DNA from: Mycolicibacterium sp. CH28
GTDB taxonomy: Bacteria > Actinomycetota > Actinomycetes > Mycobacteriales > Mycobacteriaceae
Assembly: GCF_004745805.1 (NCBI RefSeq)
Contig: NZ_SRLQ01000004.1
Location: 682,001 to 746,000 of the forward strand
Direction of reading: 5' to 3'
Length of the DNA stretch: 64,000 nt
Positions within the stretch are counted from its first letter, which is position 1. Every line of letters starts with the position of its first letter. A program made the translations under genes and the position numbers. Under the pieces are notes generated by a model. The model was given only the letters and a program-made list of their open reading frames with translations. It was not told where the DNA came from and made no database searches. Of the stretch, positions 1 to 6,927 are shown in pieces.

Positions 1-286
1 CGCCCGGCTACTGACCGTCGGCGGCCCGGTCGGATCGAGCTTGTTCGACCGGCTGTACGACATCAGTAGGGCCGCGCTCGATGCGATGGTGGATGCGGGC
101 ACTGCCAGCCCGGGCGAGGATCCCGCAGTCCGGGCGGCGGTGCTGATGGTCAACGACCTGGCGGTGCTGATGCTGCGGACCCGTCTCACCGAGGTGCTCG
201 GCGTCGACCCCCTGTCGGACGGCGGCATGAAACGTTGGGCCGCAGAGGTTTTTGCGATCTATCGAGACGGATTGAAATCCCCATAG
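1..286 (+). CDS. TetR-family regulator, C-terminal part (cut by window edge)
   Basis: The reading frame is open from base 2 to the stop at 284-286 and gives about 94 residues with no start in view. The sequence is helical and ends in a run like the ligand-binding C-terminal domain of actinobacterial TetR proteins (LFDRLYDISRAALDAMVD, then LAVLMLRTRLTEVLG). The DNA-binding half lies outside the window, so the family call rests on the C-terminal style only. The stop codon overlaps the AGGAGG ribosome site of the next gene, so the two are probably co-transcribed. It may regulate the F420-binding protein that follows. Confidence 0.6.
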   Translation, partial: ARLLTVGGPVGSSLFDRLYDISRAALDAMVDAGTASPGEDPAVRAAVLMVNDLAVLMLRTRLTEVLGVDPLSDGGMKRWAAEVFAIYRDGLKSP

Positions 287-296
287 GAGGTACCTC

Positions 297-782
297 ATGT
301 CCATGACCGCACTCGCAGACGCTGCGGCGCGGCTGCTGCGCAATCGCCGGCTCGTGCGGGCCCCAATCTGGATCTACAAGGCCCGCGCCGGGGTGCTGTT
401 GACGTCGCGGCTGCTGATGCTCGAACACATCGGCCGCAAGTCCGGTGCGCGGCGTTTCGTCGTCCTTGAGGTGATTGACCGCCCGACGCCGGAAACCTTT
501 GTCGTCGCTGCGGGATTCGGCGCGAAGGCGCAGTGGTTCCGGAACATCCAGACGAACCCGCGGGTGCGCGTCTACGTCGGCAGCCATGCGCCCGCGCCGG
601 CGACCGCGCGAGTGCTCGGCCAGGACGAGGTGGACCGCACCCTCGCCCAGTATCGCGCCAAGCGACCGCGGACATGGGCCGGCTTCAAGCAAGTGCTCGA
701 GGAGACGCTCGGCGAACCGATCACCGACGGCGGCGCGCAGTTGCCGTTGGTCGAGTTGCGGTTGGACGGGGTGCGCGCGTGA
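297..782 (+). CDS. F420-binding split beta-barrel protein (Ddn / DUF385 nitroreductase family)
   Basis: 161 residues, the usual length for the deazaflavin-dependent nitroreductase family (Ddn-like, PF04075). Family features are the IGRKSGARR block near residue 43, where Ddn relatives have a G-R-K-S-G phosphate-binding turn for F420, followed by VVAAGFGAKAQWFRNIQTNPRVRVYVG, which matches the family's core pattern of G.....P.W..NL..NP.V.V. An AGGAGG site at 285-290 sets the ATG start. The likely role is F420H2-dependent reduction of a quinone or other lipophilic acceptor; the substrate is unknown. It is linked to the TetR fragment upstream, and an F420 supply operon lies 4 kb downstream. Confidence 0.85.
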   Translation: MSMTALADAAARLLRNRRLVRAPIWIYKARAGVLLTSRLLMLEHIGRKSGARRFVVLEVIDRPTPETFVVAAGFGAKAQWFRNIQTNPRVRVYVGSHAPAPATARVLGQDEVDRTLAQYRAKRPRTWAGFKQVLEETLGEPITDGGAQLPLVELRLDGVRA

Positions 783-1075
783 GCGTCTTCGACCGCGCCG
801 TCGCGCCGGGGGACCCGGGACGAGATTGCGCTCAGCGTGGTCGGGGCCGCCTTCGTCGTTTTGCGTCGGTGCTGCCAGCGGCGCTAGCGATCGCGGTCTG
901 ACCGCGCTCGCTGCGCAGGCCCGTCGCCTTCTTCTGCGCTGCGGTGTGCATCGCGGTCGTGGCGAGCGCGGTGACTACCCCGCCCGCCGTCTTGTGGTTT
1001 GCCCCGGCCCTGATTGTCCAGTTGTTGCTCTCGCGCATACTTCCCGACGACGCCACTGAGGGGTGGGCCCGCTGA
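779..1075 (+). pseudogene. Decayed small membrane protein gene
   Basis: A GTG at 779 overlaps the previous stop (GTGA). The frame reads 40 residues to a TGA at 899-901, then continues in the same frame with a clearly hydrophobic segment (PVAFFCAAVCIAVVASAV, then LWFAPALIVQLLLSRIL) to a TGA at 1073-1075. A stretch in another frame just before the internal stop (DEIALSVVGAAFVVLRR) also looks coding. The simplest reading is a roughly 100-residue membrane protein broken by compensating frameshifts and one stop. A real 40-residue peptide cannot be excluded. Confidence 0.45.
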
Positions 1076-1253
1076 TGAGAATGCTCATCAGCGGTGTCGG
1101 TATCGCGGATACGGCATTGACTTCGGCGGCACCGGGTACGACCCGGCCGCTCGGACGGGGATCGCAGAGCGCCTGGAGTCACACCAGCTCCCGGTCAAGG
1201 CGGTCCAGTTCGTCGACGCGCGCGGCCAAGTGTTTGCGTCGCTGGGCCGGGCG
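1075..1253 (+). pseudogene. FAD-dependent monooxygenase gene, N-terminal remnant with internal deletion
   Basis: The start MRMLISGVGIA at 1075 is the classic opening of FAD-dependent monooxygenases of the PHBH type (MRVLISGAGIAGP), but the dinucleotide-binding motif is then lost. A second frame picks up at about 1110 with YGIDFGGTGYDPAARTGIAERL and AVQFVDARGQVFASLG, which corresponds to the next conserved block of the same family. About 30 codons between the two blocks are missing and the frame is changed. Nothing of the remaining enzyme follows, because an IS relic begins at about 1290. Confidence 0.6.
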
Positions 1254-1290
1254 TGCAACGCAGCGCCACGGCCGCGTTCGCGCACCTCGG

Positions 1291-1490
1291 TCAAAAGTCG
1301 GCCCACGCATCCGTCGACTCGCCGGTTCCGGGTGACAACCCGACGAACACGGGTTTGCCCTCGGTGGTGATGCCCCAGGCGGCCAGCACAGACTCGGCCG
1401 GCCACCCAGGATGCATCCGAAAGAACGAGGCGTCCAGCTTCGGCCGCTCCAACGTGCCCGGCCCGGTGGTGGGTTTGACCGTCCTAGCTC
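1291..1490 (-). pseudogene. IS256-family transposase fragment
   Basis: About 65 codons on the minus strand (PKLDASFFRMHPG, then AAWGITTEGKPVFVGLSPGTGESTDAWADF) match the first half of the catalytic core of an IS256/Mutator transposase. In that family this block follows the first catalytic Asp and leads to a stretch such as FLxDLKxRGL. The frame ends at base 1291, exactly where that stretch should start, and no second Asp or Glu is nearby. It differs in sequence from the complete IS256-type transposase at 20795-22027, so it comes from another element. Confidence 0.6.
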
Positions 1491-1510
1491 CTGACAGTTC
1501 GGGTATTGGA

Positions 1511-1576
1511 TGATTCATCAGATGAAATGGCGTATTTCAGTGGTAACCCGCCACATTCGATCCTGTCGTATGCCTC
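1511..1576 (+). repeat. Dispersed intergenic repeat, copy A
   Basis: About 66 bp beginning with the perfect inverted repeat TTCATC-A-GATGAA and containing the core GGTAACCCGCCACATTCGAT. Similar copies lie at 10649-10720, 11461-11508, 22190-22253, 27868-27908 and 31192-31260. This copy marks the left boundary of the 1.1-kb segment that is repeated at 22.2-23.3 kb. Confidence 0.7.
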
Positions 1577-1766
1577 GCATGTGAATCGCGAATGTTCCGA
1601 GGTTGGCAAGGGGAGAGGTTGCGACCGTTCGAAATGTAGGTTCATCGAAATACGATGTGCCACAGCCAATACAGCACACCGGATTCCGGGCGCCGTCGTG
1701 CGTATCAACGGCACCGGCCGCCCGGAATCCCACCACGGGCCGACACGGGGGAGTTCTTTCTATGTG

Positions 1767-2303
1767 TTAGAAGTCGTCTTCATCATCGGCATCGTGCTCA
1801 TCGCCGAACGAGCCCGAAGCATGCGGTTGTCCGGTTTCGCCGCCGTCGAAGGCACTGCTGAGCCCCTGCATCACGAGTGCTCCGCCCGCGACGCCGGCGG
1901 CCGCAGCGGCCGCGGTCTTGAGGAATCCACCGCCCGCGGTCGGCTGCCGCTGCGTGAGAGGTGACCCGGCGGCGACGGCCGCCCGTCCAAACGGCGGCGC
2001 GTCGGGCTGCGGCGCGGCCTTGCCCCGCCCAAACAAATTCGACATGAAGCCGCCCGATGGCGTGCTGGCGGAAGGTTCTTCTAGCCGCTTCAGCTGTTGG
2101 GTCAGCTCGGCGATTCTCGCCTGGGCAGCGTTGAGAGCGTCTTCCTGAACGAGCACGGCCTGGCTCAACAGATACAACGCGTCGGGCTGAGTGGCGATCT
2201 GTCGCTGGATGAGATCTGCTGCCTCGGGATCAGTAACAATCGGCTGAGCCTCGCGGATGCGCCCGGCAAGGCCCATGATGAGCTGCTGTTCGGTGAGTTC
2301 CAT
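1767..2303 (-). CDS. DUF2076 domain protein, copy 1
   Basis: 178 residues. The N-terminal part (MELTEQQLIMGLAGRIREAQ, DPEAADLIQRQIATQPDALYLLSQAVLVQEDALNAAQARI) is the signature of DUF2076 proteins. A predicted coiled coil follows at about residues 55-75. The middle is rich in Pro, Ala and Gly with an FMSNLFGRG motif near residue 87. Next comes a small hydrophobic stretch of Ala/Gly (LKTAAAAAAGVAGGALVMQGL, about 125-146) and an acidic tail ending DADDEDDF. The function of the family is not known; the make-up suggests a membrane-associated assembly or stress protein. A second copy at 22445-22981 differs at only a few residues. Confidence 0.85.
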   Translation of the reverse strand: MELTEQQLIMGLAGRIREAQPIVTDPEAADLIQRQIATQPDALYLLSQAVLVQEDALNAAQARIAELTQQLKRLEEPSASTPSGGFMSNLFGRGKAAPQPDAPPFGRAAVAAGSPLTQRQPTAGGGFLKTAAAAAAGVAGGALVMQGLSSAFDGGETGQPHASGSFGDEHDADDEDDF

Positions 2304-2570
2304 TGCGTTCTTCGCTCCAAGCTGTCAATGATGATCGAACCTCGATCGAGCACGTGTGGCGAGATCGTCGGCACACCCCTACGAGTTTGGCTGCGCCGAC
2401 TCGCACCTCGCCATCCGCCGTACGACCGGATTTGTCCCGCCGACTAGGGGAATGGCTGGAGCTGATGCGGGCGAAACAGCCACCTGGCAGTCGCAGATAC
2501 CCCTACCGGTTCGTGCGTTCCAGCCACCTGGCGGGTTCCGCTCCGCCATCCTTGACGAAATCCTTGAGCT

Positions 2571-2942
2571 ATGACCGAACCATCTGAACAACCAACGGAA
2601 TCCACGACCGGCAGAGCCGGCACCGGGACCGGGTCCAACGCTCGACCCAACAGGATCTATCGGATCGCCGCGGGCGTCTGGATCGTGGTCGGTGGCGTGA
2701 TCATCACAGGTGCGGTCTTCGCCTTCGGATTGCTGATTGGCTCGCTATCAAGCGAGGGCGGGGATGCCCCTGGCTACTGGACGGACGCAGATGCCGGACA
2801 CAGTGACTCAAGCCAGTACGACGAAGAGGGCTGGTACGGAGATGACCAGGACTGGGGCAATTCCTCGTTCGGCCCCGGGGGCGAGCTGCCGGCTGCGCCA
2901 GGTGCCTCGCAGACCAACCCACCCGCGGTGACACCACGCTAG
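2571..2942 (+). CDS. Small single-pass membrane protein with acidic tail
   Basis: 123 residues: a Ser/Thr-rich cytosolic start of about 30 residues, one strong membrane helix (IAAGVWIVVGGVIITGAVFAFGLLIGSL, about 33-60), then an outer tail rich in Gly, Asp and Tyr (DADAGHSDSSQYDEEGWYGDDQDWG). No domain was recognised. It is divergent from the DUF2076 gene across about 270 bp, and the duplicated copy at 23249 keeps only the first codons. Codon use is typical for the window. The function is unknown; the pairing with DUF2076 suggests a shared role at the membrane. Confidence 0.6.
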   Translation: MTEPSEQPTESTTGRAGTGTGSNARPNRIYRIAAGVWIVVGGVIITGAVFAFGLLIGSLSSEGGDAPGYWTDADAGHSDSSQYDEEGWYGDDQDWGNSSFGPGGELPAAPGASQTNPPAVTPR

Positions 2943-3107
2943 CCATAAAACGCGGCGTGCGTGTCGAAGCGTTGTGATACGCAAACCTCTTGGGAAGAGC
3001 CACAGGGGGAGCGGTGCCCCGATTGTTGGCAGCCCGGTGCGGGCATCAATCCCGAAGTGGGGACGGCTGAAAACCGCTGCACACCGTGGACGCCTGCCGA
3101 CGCACGG

Positions 3108-3260
3108 CTGATGTATGCGGTTGGTCTTGGCTTCGCGGTGCCCGATCTGCACGGTGTTGTTGATCCTGTTCGCCTTCGCCGAGACGAAGAAGGTGCGAAT
3201 CAAGTGCCGGGTGGTCGGACCCGCGAGCAGGTGGCCCCGATCAAGGAGGGTGAAGGTGAT
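3108..3260 (-). pseudogene. Fragment of zinc-ribbon recombinase-like gene
   Basis: On the minus strand MIRTFFVSAKANRINNTVQIG followed by HREAKTNR matches, residue for residue in much of its length, LIRTFFIWAKKSKINVAVKIG followed by FRQAKTTP in the recombinase-like protein at 40808-41998. The similarity also holds at DNA level. Only about 50 codons survive, and no start or stop of the parent is present. It shows that a second copy of that three-gene module once lay here, directly beside the VapBC pair. Confidence 0.6.
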
Positions 3261-3273
3261 GGGTCGGCGACGG

Positions 3274-3684
3274 TCACATCCCCAGGCTCTCGACGGGCTG
3301 ACCGGTGATCTGGGCGATCAGATCGAAGTCCTTGTCCAGAGCCAGCACGGTCAACCCCGCAAGCTCGGCGGTCGCGGCGACGAGGAGATCGGGTATGGCC
3401 GGGGCGCGGTGCTGGCCGCGATCGGCCAGCAGCATTTGCACCGCTACGGCGCGGTCCTCCGCAGCCGGTGTCAGGTATTCGACGGGCATCAGGATCAGGG
3501 GAGGGGACGTCGTCTCGTCGCGTGCCTGTTGGCCGGTGCGAAACGAGTACCCGATCTCGAGTCGGGTCACGGTGCTGATGCGCACGAGGCCACGCTCGAT
3601 GCGTTCGATCCAGGTCGTGGCGTCGTGCGACGTCGACAGACGCGTGTAGGCGGATTTGTCGATGAGCCAGTTGGTTACCGCCAC
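3274..3684 (-). CDS. vapC: VapC-type PIN-domain RNase toxin
   Basis: 136 residues. PIN-domain acidic residues are visible: Asp in WLIDKSAY near residue 9, Glu in [10 protein letters not shown] near 42, and Asp residues in [15 protein letters not shown] and [11 protein letters not shown]. These form the Mg-binding site of the VapC endoribonuclease family. The GTG start at 3684 lies inside the antitoxin gene (10-nt overlap), which is the usual translational coupling of vapBC. The toxin is expected to cleave RNA when VapB is degraded; the target is not predictable from sequence. Confidence 0.9.
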   Translation of the reverse strand: MAVTNWLIDKSAYTRLSTSHDATTWIERIERGLVRISTVTRLEIGYSFRTGQQARDETTSPPLILMPVEYLTPAAEDRAVAVQMLLADRGQHRAPAIPDLLVAATAELAGLTVLALDKDFDLIAQITGQPVESLGM

Positions 3685-3902
3685 GCTGAGTCCATTACGC
3701 CGGGATCATCGAGGTCGGCAGCGGCGGCCTCAGCGCGGCGCAGGTCCTCCAGCGTCAGCGTGCGCTGGGCCGGGCTCACCGATCCTTCGCGCTCGAATCG
3801 CTGGCGCAGGTACTCCTGGCGGGACAGCCCGCGCGCTGCCGCGTCGGCGTCGATGCGCGCCACCGCATCCTCCGACAGTCCCCGAATCAGCACGTCGCTC
3901 AC
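3675..3902 (-). CDS. vapB: VapB-type ribbon-helix-helix antitoxin
   Basis: 75 residues: a ribbon-helix-helix N-terminus ([25 protein letters not shown], then [11 protein letters not shown]) that would bind operator DNA, and a C-terminal helix and tail ([19 protein letters not shown]) for wrapping the toxin. I chose the GTG at 3902 rather than the in-frame GTG at 3911 because the AGGAGG ribosome site at 3916-3911 abuts the latter and is eight bases from the former. It is expected to neutralise the VapC encoded just downstream and to repress its own promoter. Confidence 0.85.
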   Translation of the reverse strand: MSDVLIRGLSEDAVARIDADAAARGLSRQEYLRQRFEREGSVSPAQRTLTLEDLRRAEAAAADLDDPGVMDSAWR

Positions 3903-3914
3903 TCGTCCCACCTC

Positions 3915-3933
3915 CTGATATCACCGCTATCAG
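3915..3933. promoter_or_regulatory. Probable vapBC operator (inverted repeat)
   Basis: Perfect inverted repeat CTGATA-7 nt-TATCAG just upstream of the vapB ribosome site. Its place and spacing fit an autoregulatory site for the RHH antitoxin. Inferred only. Confidence 0.5.
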
Positions 3934-4197
3934 CATATCGGACCTCCTACGCGTGGAATGGGAAGGGATGAGGATCCCCTCTGGTGAGTTAGTTGCGCAC
4001 TCGGGACTTGCGTGAGCCGTGACACACGAGACCGACCGTATCCTAGCGTGACATATCGGATTAATTGTCGTTACAAATCGCTTTCACTGCCAATTCGTCA
4101 TGGAACACACCCGCGCATGTCTTGGTTGAGGCGGTGACCCGCTCTTAGTCGTGCTGTGCCGCGGATTTGTCCCCTTGACACGTCTAGAGTTTCGTTG

Positions 4198-4797
4198 ATG
4201 CAGAATGTCAATGTTGTCAGGAGATCAACCGACGATGGCGCGCGGCAGTCCATCGTGGAGGCGGCACGCGATTGTTTTGCTCGGGTGGGTGTGCAACGGA
4301 CCAGGATGGAAGACGTAGCGCGCGGGGCGGGGATGTCTCGTCAGGCGGTGTATCGATACGTGGCCGGACGTGACGATCTGGTCGAGCTGGCAATCGTTCA
4401 GCGCTGCCGCGAGTTCGCCACAGAGCTGACGGCCGCGAGCGACGCAAAGCCTGCTGATGTCGTGGAAGCGATGATCGAGTTGATGCTTCGGCTGATGAAG
4501 GCGGCCCGTGAAGACGCGGAATTCGTCTACCTTGCCGAGGCGATGCCACGGGTGCGGTTGAATCTGTTGCTCACCAGCGCCGGCTCTCTGATTCACGGCG
4601 TCGTAGGTGGTTGCTTCGAGCCGCTGTTCGTCCGCGCCGCTGATGAGGGCTTGCTGCGCGACGACATTACCCGCCGCGAGATGGTCGAGTGGCTGCAGGG
4701 CATCTTGACGCAGTTCACGCCGCGTGCGGATCTCGACGTAAGTGAGACGCGCCGCTATCTCAAGGAATTCGCATTGCGCAGCCTCCTGCAACGCTGA
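4198..4797 (+). CDS. TetR-family transcriptional regulator
   Basis: 199 residues. The helix-turn-helix is at about residues 27-60 (FARVGVQRTRMEDVARGAG, then MSRQAVYRYVAGRDDLVELAI), the TetR_N pattern. The C-terminal ligand domain follows. An earlier GTG-type extension to 4156 is possible, but the ATG at 4198 gives the usual short N-terminus. It lies 105 bp upstream of the LLM oxidoreductase on the same strand. An inverted repeat with GACAAA/TTTGTC arms overlaps the LLM promoter, and a single TTTGTC half-site lies upstream of this gene at about 4165. It is therefore the likely regulator of the F420 operon. Confidence 0.85.
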   Translation: MQNVNVVRRSTDDGARQSIVEAARDCFARVGVQRTRMEDVARGAGMSRQAVYRYVAGRDDLVELAIVQRCREFATELTAASDAKPADVVEAMIELMLRLMKAAREDAEFVYLAEAMPRVRLNLLLTSAGSLIHGVVGGCFEPLFVRAADEGLLRDDITRREMVEWLQGILTQFTPRADLDVSETRRYLKEFALRSLLQR

Positions 4798-4820
4798 GAC
4801 AAATCCCCCTTGTTGTGGGT

Positions 4821-4869
4821 GACAAAGTAGCTTTTTTGTCTTGACGATCACAGAGTGGTGTCATATGTT
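4821..4869 (+). promoter_or_regulatory. Promoter and TetR-type operator of the F420-linked operon
   Basis: TTGACG (4841-4846), 17-nt spacer, TATGTT (4864-4869) forms a good vegetative promoter 33 bp before the LLM start codon. Immediately upstream GACAAA (4821-4826) and TTTGTC (4835-4840) form an inverted repeat abutting the -35 box, which is a likely site for the adjacent TetR protein. Confidence 0.55.
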
Positions 4870-4902
4870 GCGTGAGTCACATCCACGCACCAGGAGAGCG
4901 AT

Positions 4903-6075
4903 ATGCGAGACATCAAATACGGGCTCAACCCCGTTGAATTTCCACCCGTAGCCGCCCACCGCGCCTCAGTCCAGGCCTACGACCAGGCTGGTTTGGACTT
5001 CGTGACGTACTGGGATCAGCATTGCCTGACGATTCCGCGCTCCCTGTGGACGCCCGACATTTGTCCGGCCGCTGAGATGTTCCACATCGACGCTTGGCTT
5101 GAGCCGTGGCCGCTGCTGACCGACGCCGCGATCCACACCGACAACATCCGGCTCGGATTGTCGGCCTCCGACGTCACCCGTCGCACCCCTGATGTGCTCG
5201 CACAACTCGCGCTGACGCTGGACCATTACTCCGAGGGACGCTTCTTCCTCGCGCTCGGCGCGGGCGAGGTCAAGCAGTGCACGCCCTACGGTATTGCGCG
5301 TGATAAGCCGTTTGGGCGCCTTGAGGAGACGCTCAAGCTGCTCAAGCTGTGGTTCAACACCGACGAGCCCGTCGACTACGACGGCACGTTCTATAAGGTC
5401 AAGGCCGGTGGCATCAGCACCCCGGCGTTCACTAAGGGAGGGCCGCCATTGCTGGTCGCCGGTGGACCCGGCAAGGCGATGCGTTACGCCGCCCAACTGG
5501 CCGACGGCTGGGTCAGCTACTTCCCGGGATCGGACGCCCAGAGTTACGCCGAGGAAGTCGGCGAGTTCGACAGGCTGGCAGCCGAAGTCGGCAAGAACGG
5601 CGATGACATGACCAAGCTCATGCTGTTCGCGGTCGTGCTGGGCGACACCGAGGAAGACGTCGCCGAGATGCTGAAGAACCCCATCATCCGGTGGGATTCA
5701 GCGGCGCTGATACCTGGCGGCCACACGTGGAAGAAGCACGGCCTGATCAACCCACTGGGTGAGGACTTCTCCTACCCGCGCGACCTCTATCCAATGGAAT
5801 GGACCCGCGAGGACGCTATGAAGATAGTCGACCAGATCACCCCGGATATGGTGCGGCACTTCAAGTTCTGCGGTACGCCCGAACAGGTCGCCAAGATGAT
5901 CCAGCCGTTCGTTGAGGCCGGCGCCAATCACGTGATGCTCGGCGACTACGGATCGCTGGTGATGGCAGGCGATATGGGTTCGGCCGTCGATGGTTCACGC
6001 AGGCTGGCCGAGTGTTTTGATCACCTACGTCGCCTCAACGGGCAACCCACCAAGCTTGCCGCTGCGGTGAACTAA
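4903..6075 (+). CDS. LLM-class F420-dependent oxidoreductase
   Basis: 390 residues of the bacterial luciferase-like (LLM) fold. Recognisable parts are an N-terminal barrel strand with an aromatic pocket (FVTYWDQH near 34), SEGRFFLALGAGEVKQCTPYGI (about 108-129) and PPLLVAGGPGKAMRYAAQLADGWVSY (about 182-207). These match the cofactor-phosphate region of F420-dependent LLM enzymes. The sequence resembles phthiodiolone ketoreductase-like and other mycobacterial members, so the cofactor is probably F420H2 rather than FMN. An AGGAG site at 4892-4896 supports the ATG at 4903. It leads an operon with a SnoaL-like protein, fbiC and fgd, and a broken copy of its own C-terminal half lies downstream. 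The substrate is unknown. Confidence 0.85.
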   Translation: MRDIKYGLNPVEFPPVAAHRASVQAYDQAGLDFVTYWDQHCLTIPRSLWTPDICPAAEMFHIDAWLEPWPLLTDAAIHTDNIRLGLSASDVTRRTPDVLAQLALTLDHYSEGRFFLALGAGEVKQCTPYGIARDKPFGRLEETLKLLKLWFNTDEPVDYDGTFYKVKAGGISTPAFTKGGPPLLVAGGPGKAMRYAAQLADGWVSYFPGSDAQSYAEEVGEFDRLAAEVGKNGDDMTKLMLFAVVLGDTEEDVAEMLKNPIIRWDSAALIPGGHTWKKHGLINPLGEDFSYPRDLYPMEWTREDAMKIVDQITPDMVRHFKFCGTPEQVAKMIQPFVEAGANHVMLGDYGSLVMAGDMGSAVDGSRRLAECFDHLRRLNGQPTKLAAAVN

Positions 6076-6077
6076 TC

Positions 6078-6485
6078 GTGGATGCAGCTAGGACAAGACA
6101 GATTGACGGAGGCGCTATCGGCGATGGCCTCGTTTCCGATATGCAGGCCGGCAACATCGATGGGGTGCTCACGCGCCTGCATCCGGAGGTCGTTGTGCAC
6201 GAGGCGGAGTCATTGCCCTACGGCGGTGACTGGCTCGGACTTGACGGCTTCGCCAGGCTCCTGACCGTGCTCACAAATCGGGCTGATCTCGACATTCGGG
6301 AGTACACGACCTACCCCACCGTCGACGGGGTGATCATCGCTATGGGGGTGCGAATGACCTCGCGGACCTCAGCGCAGACATTGGACACCAGCCTCGTCGA
6401 GATCTACCGGGTAGTCGACGGACTGATCCGGGAGATCGACGTGTACTACAAGGACGTCAAGGCGCTGGTCGATTTTCTCGCCTGA
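6078..6485 (+). CDS. SnoaL/NTF2-like protein
   Basis: 135 residues starting with GTG two bases after the LLM stop. It has the cone-shaped SnoaL/NTF2 pattern: an N-terminal helix, MQAGNIDGVLTRLHPEVVVHEAESLPYGG (about 21-50), GLDGFARLLTVLTNRADL and a C-terminal beta-sheet ending with LVEIYRVVDGLIREIDVYYKDVKALVDFL. Small proteins of this fold act as cyclases, isomerases, dehydratases or hydrolases on a hydrophobic substrate. Tight coupling with the LLM enzyme suggests both work on the same molecule. Confidence 0.75.
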   Translation: MDAARTRQIDGGAIGDGLVSDMQAGNIDGVLTRLHPEVVVHEAESLPYGGDWLGLDGFARLLTVLTNRADLDIREYTTYPTVDGVIIAMGVRMTSRTSAQTLDTSLVEIYRVVDGLIREIDVYYKDVKALVDFLA

Positions 6486-6505
6486 GCGTGACGACGCGGA
6501 GGCGC

Positions 6506-6927
6506 GTTAGCGTCGCCCAGAGCTACGTCGCCGACGCCGGCGAGCTCGATAGGCTGGCAGCCGAAGTCGGCAACGGCGACGACATGACCAAGCTCATCCT
6601 GTTCGCGGTCGTGCTGGGCGACACCGTGCAAGAGGTCGTCGAGATGCTGAAGAACCCCATCGCCAGCCCGGCTCAGCAGCGGCTATCCCGGCTGCCAGAC
6701 GTGGGAGAAACATGGCGTGATCAATCCGCGCGGCGAGGACTTCTCCTCCCCGCGCGGCCACCACCCGGTGGAATGGACCCGCGAGGACACCATGAAGATT
6801 GTCCACCAAGATAACCCGGGGTTCGACCGTCGACGGCTCACGGTGCCTTGCCGAGTGCTTCGGCCACCTGCGTCGGCTCGACGGACATCCCACCAACCCA
6901 CCAAGCTGCCACAGCTGGCGGTGAGCG
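6506..6927 (+). pseudogene. Decayed partial copy of the LLM oxidoreductase gene
   Basis: Bases 6506-6927 align with 5536-6075 of the intact LLM gene: AQSY, GELDRLAAEVG, GDDMTKLILFAVVLGDT and VEMLKNPI are all recognisable. Several small frameshifts occur after about 6660, and about 140 bp is missing around 6830. The tail again matches the last codons of the parent (HLRRLDGHPTNPPKLP). It is a tandem partial duplication that has lost function. Its 3' end runs into the fbiC start. Confidence 0.85.

Larger units (their letters stand above)
1511..2606 (+). repeat. Long segmental duplication, copy 1 (carries DUF2076 gene)
   Basis: This stretch is nearly the same as 22190-23284, in the same orientation. 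It spans dispersed repeat A, the DUF2076 gene, its upstream region and the first 12 or so codons of the following membrane-protein gene. Similarity is weaker in the first 250 bp and very high across the DUF2076 coding region. It ends inside the membrane-protein gene, which is whole here and cut in the other copy, so this copy is likely the parental arrangement. Confidence 0.85.

Noticed and set aside
475..1059. Long plus-strand frame overlapping the F420-binding protein
   Set aside because: Very rich in Arg and Ser with no family pattern; it is the shadow of the real gene in another frame, apart from a few residues of the decayed membrane gene.
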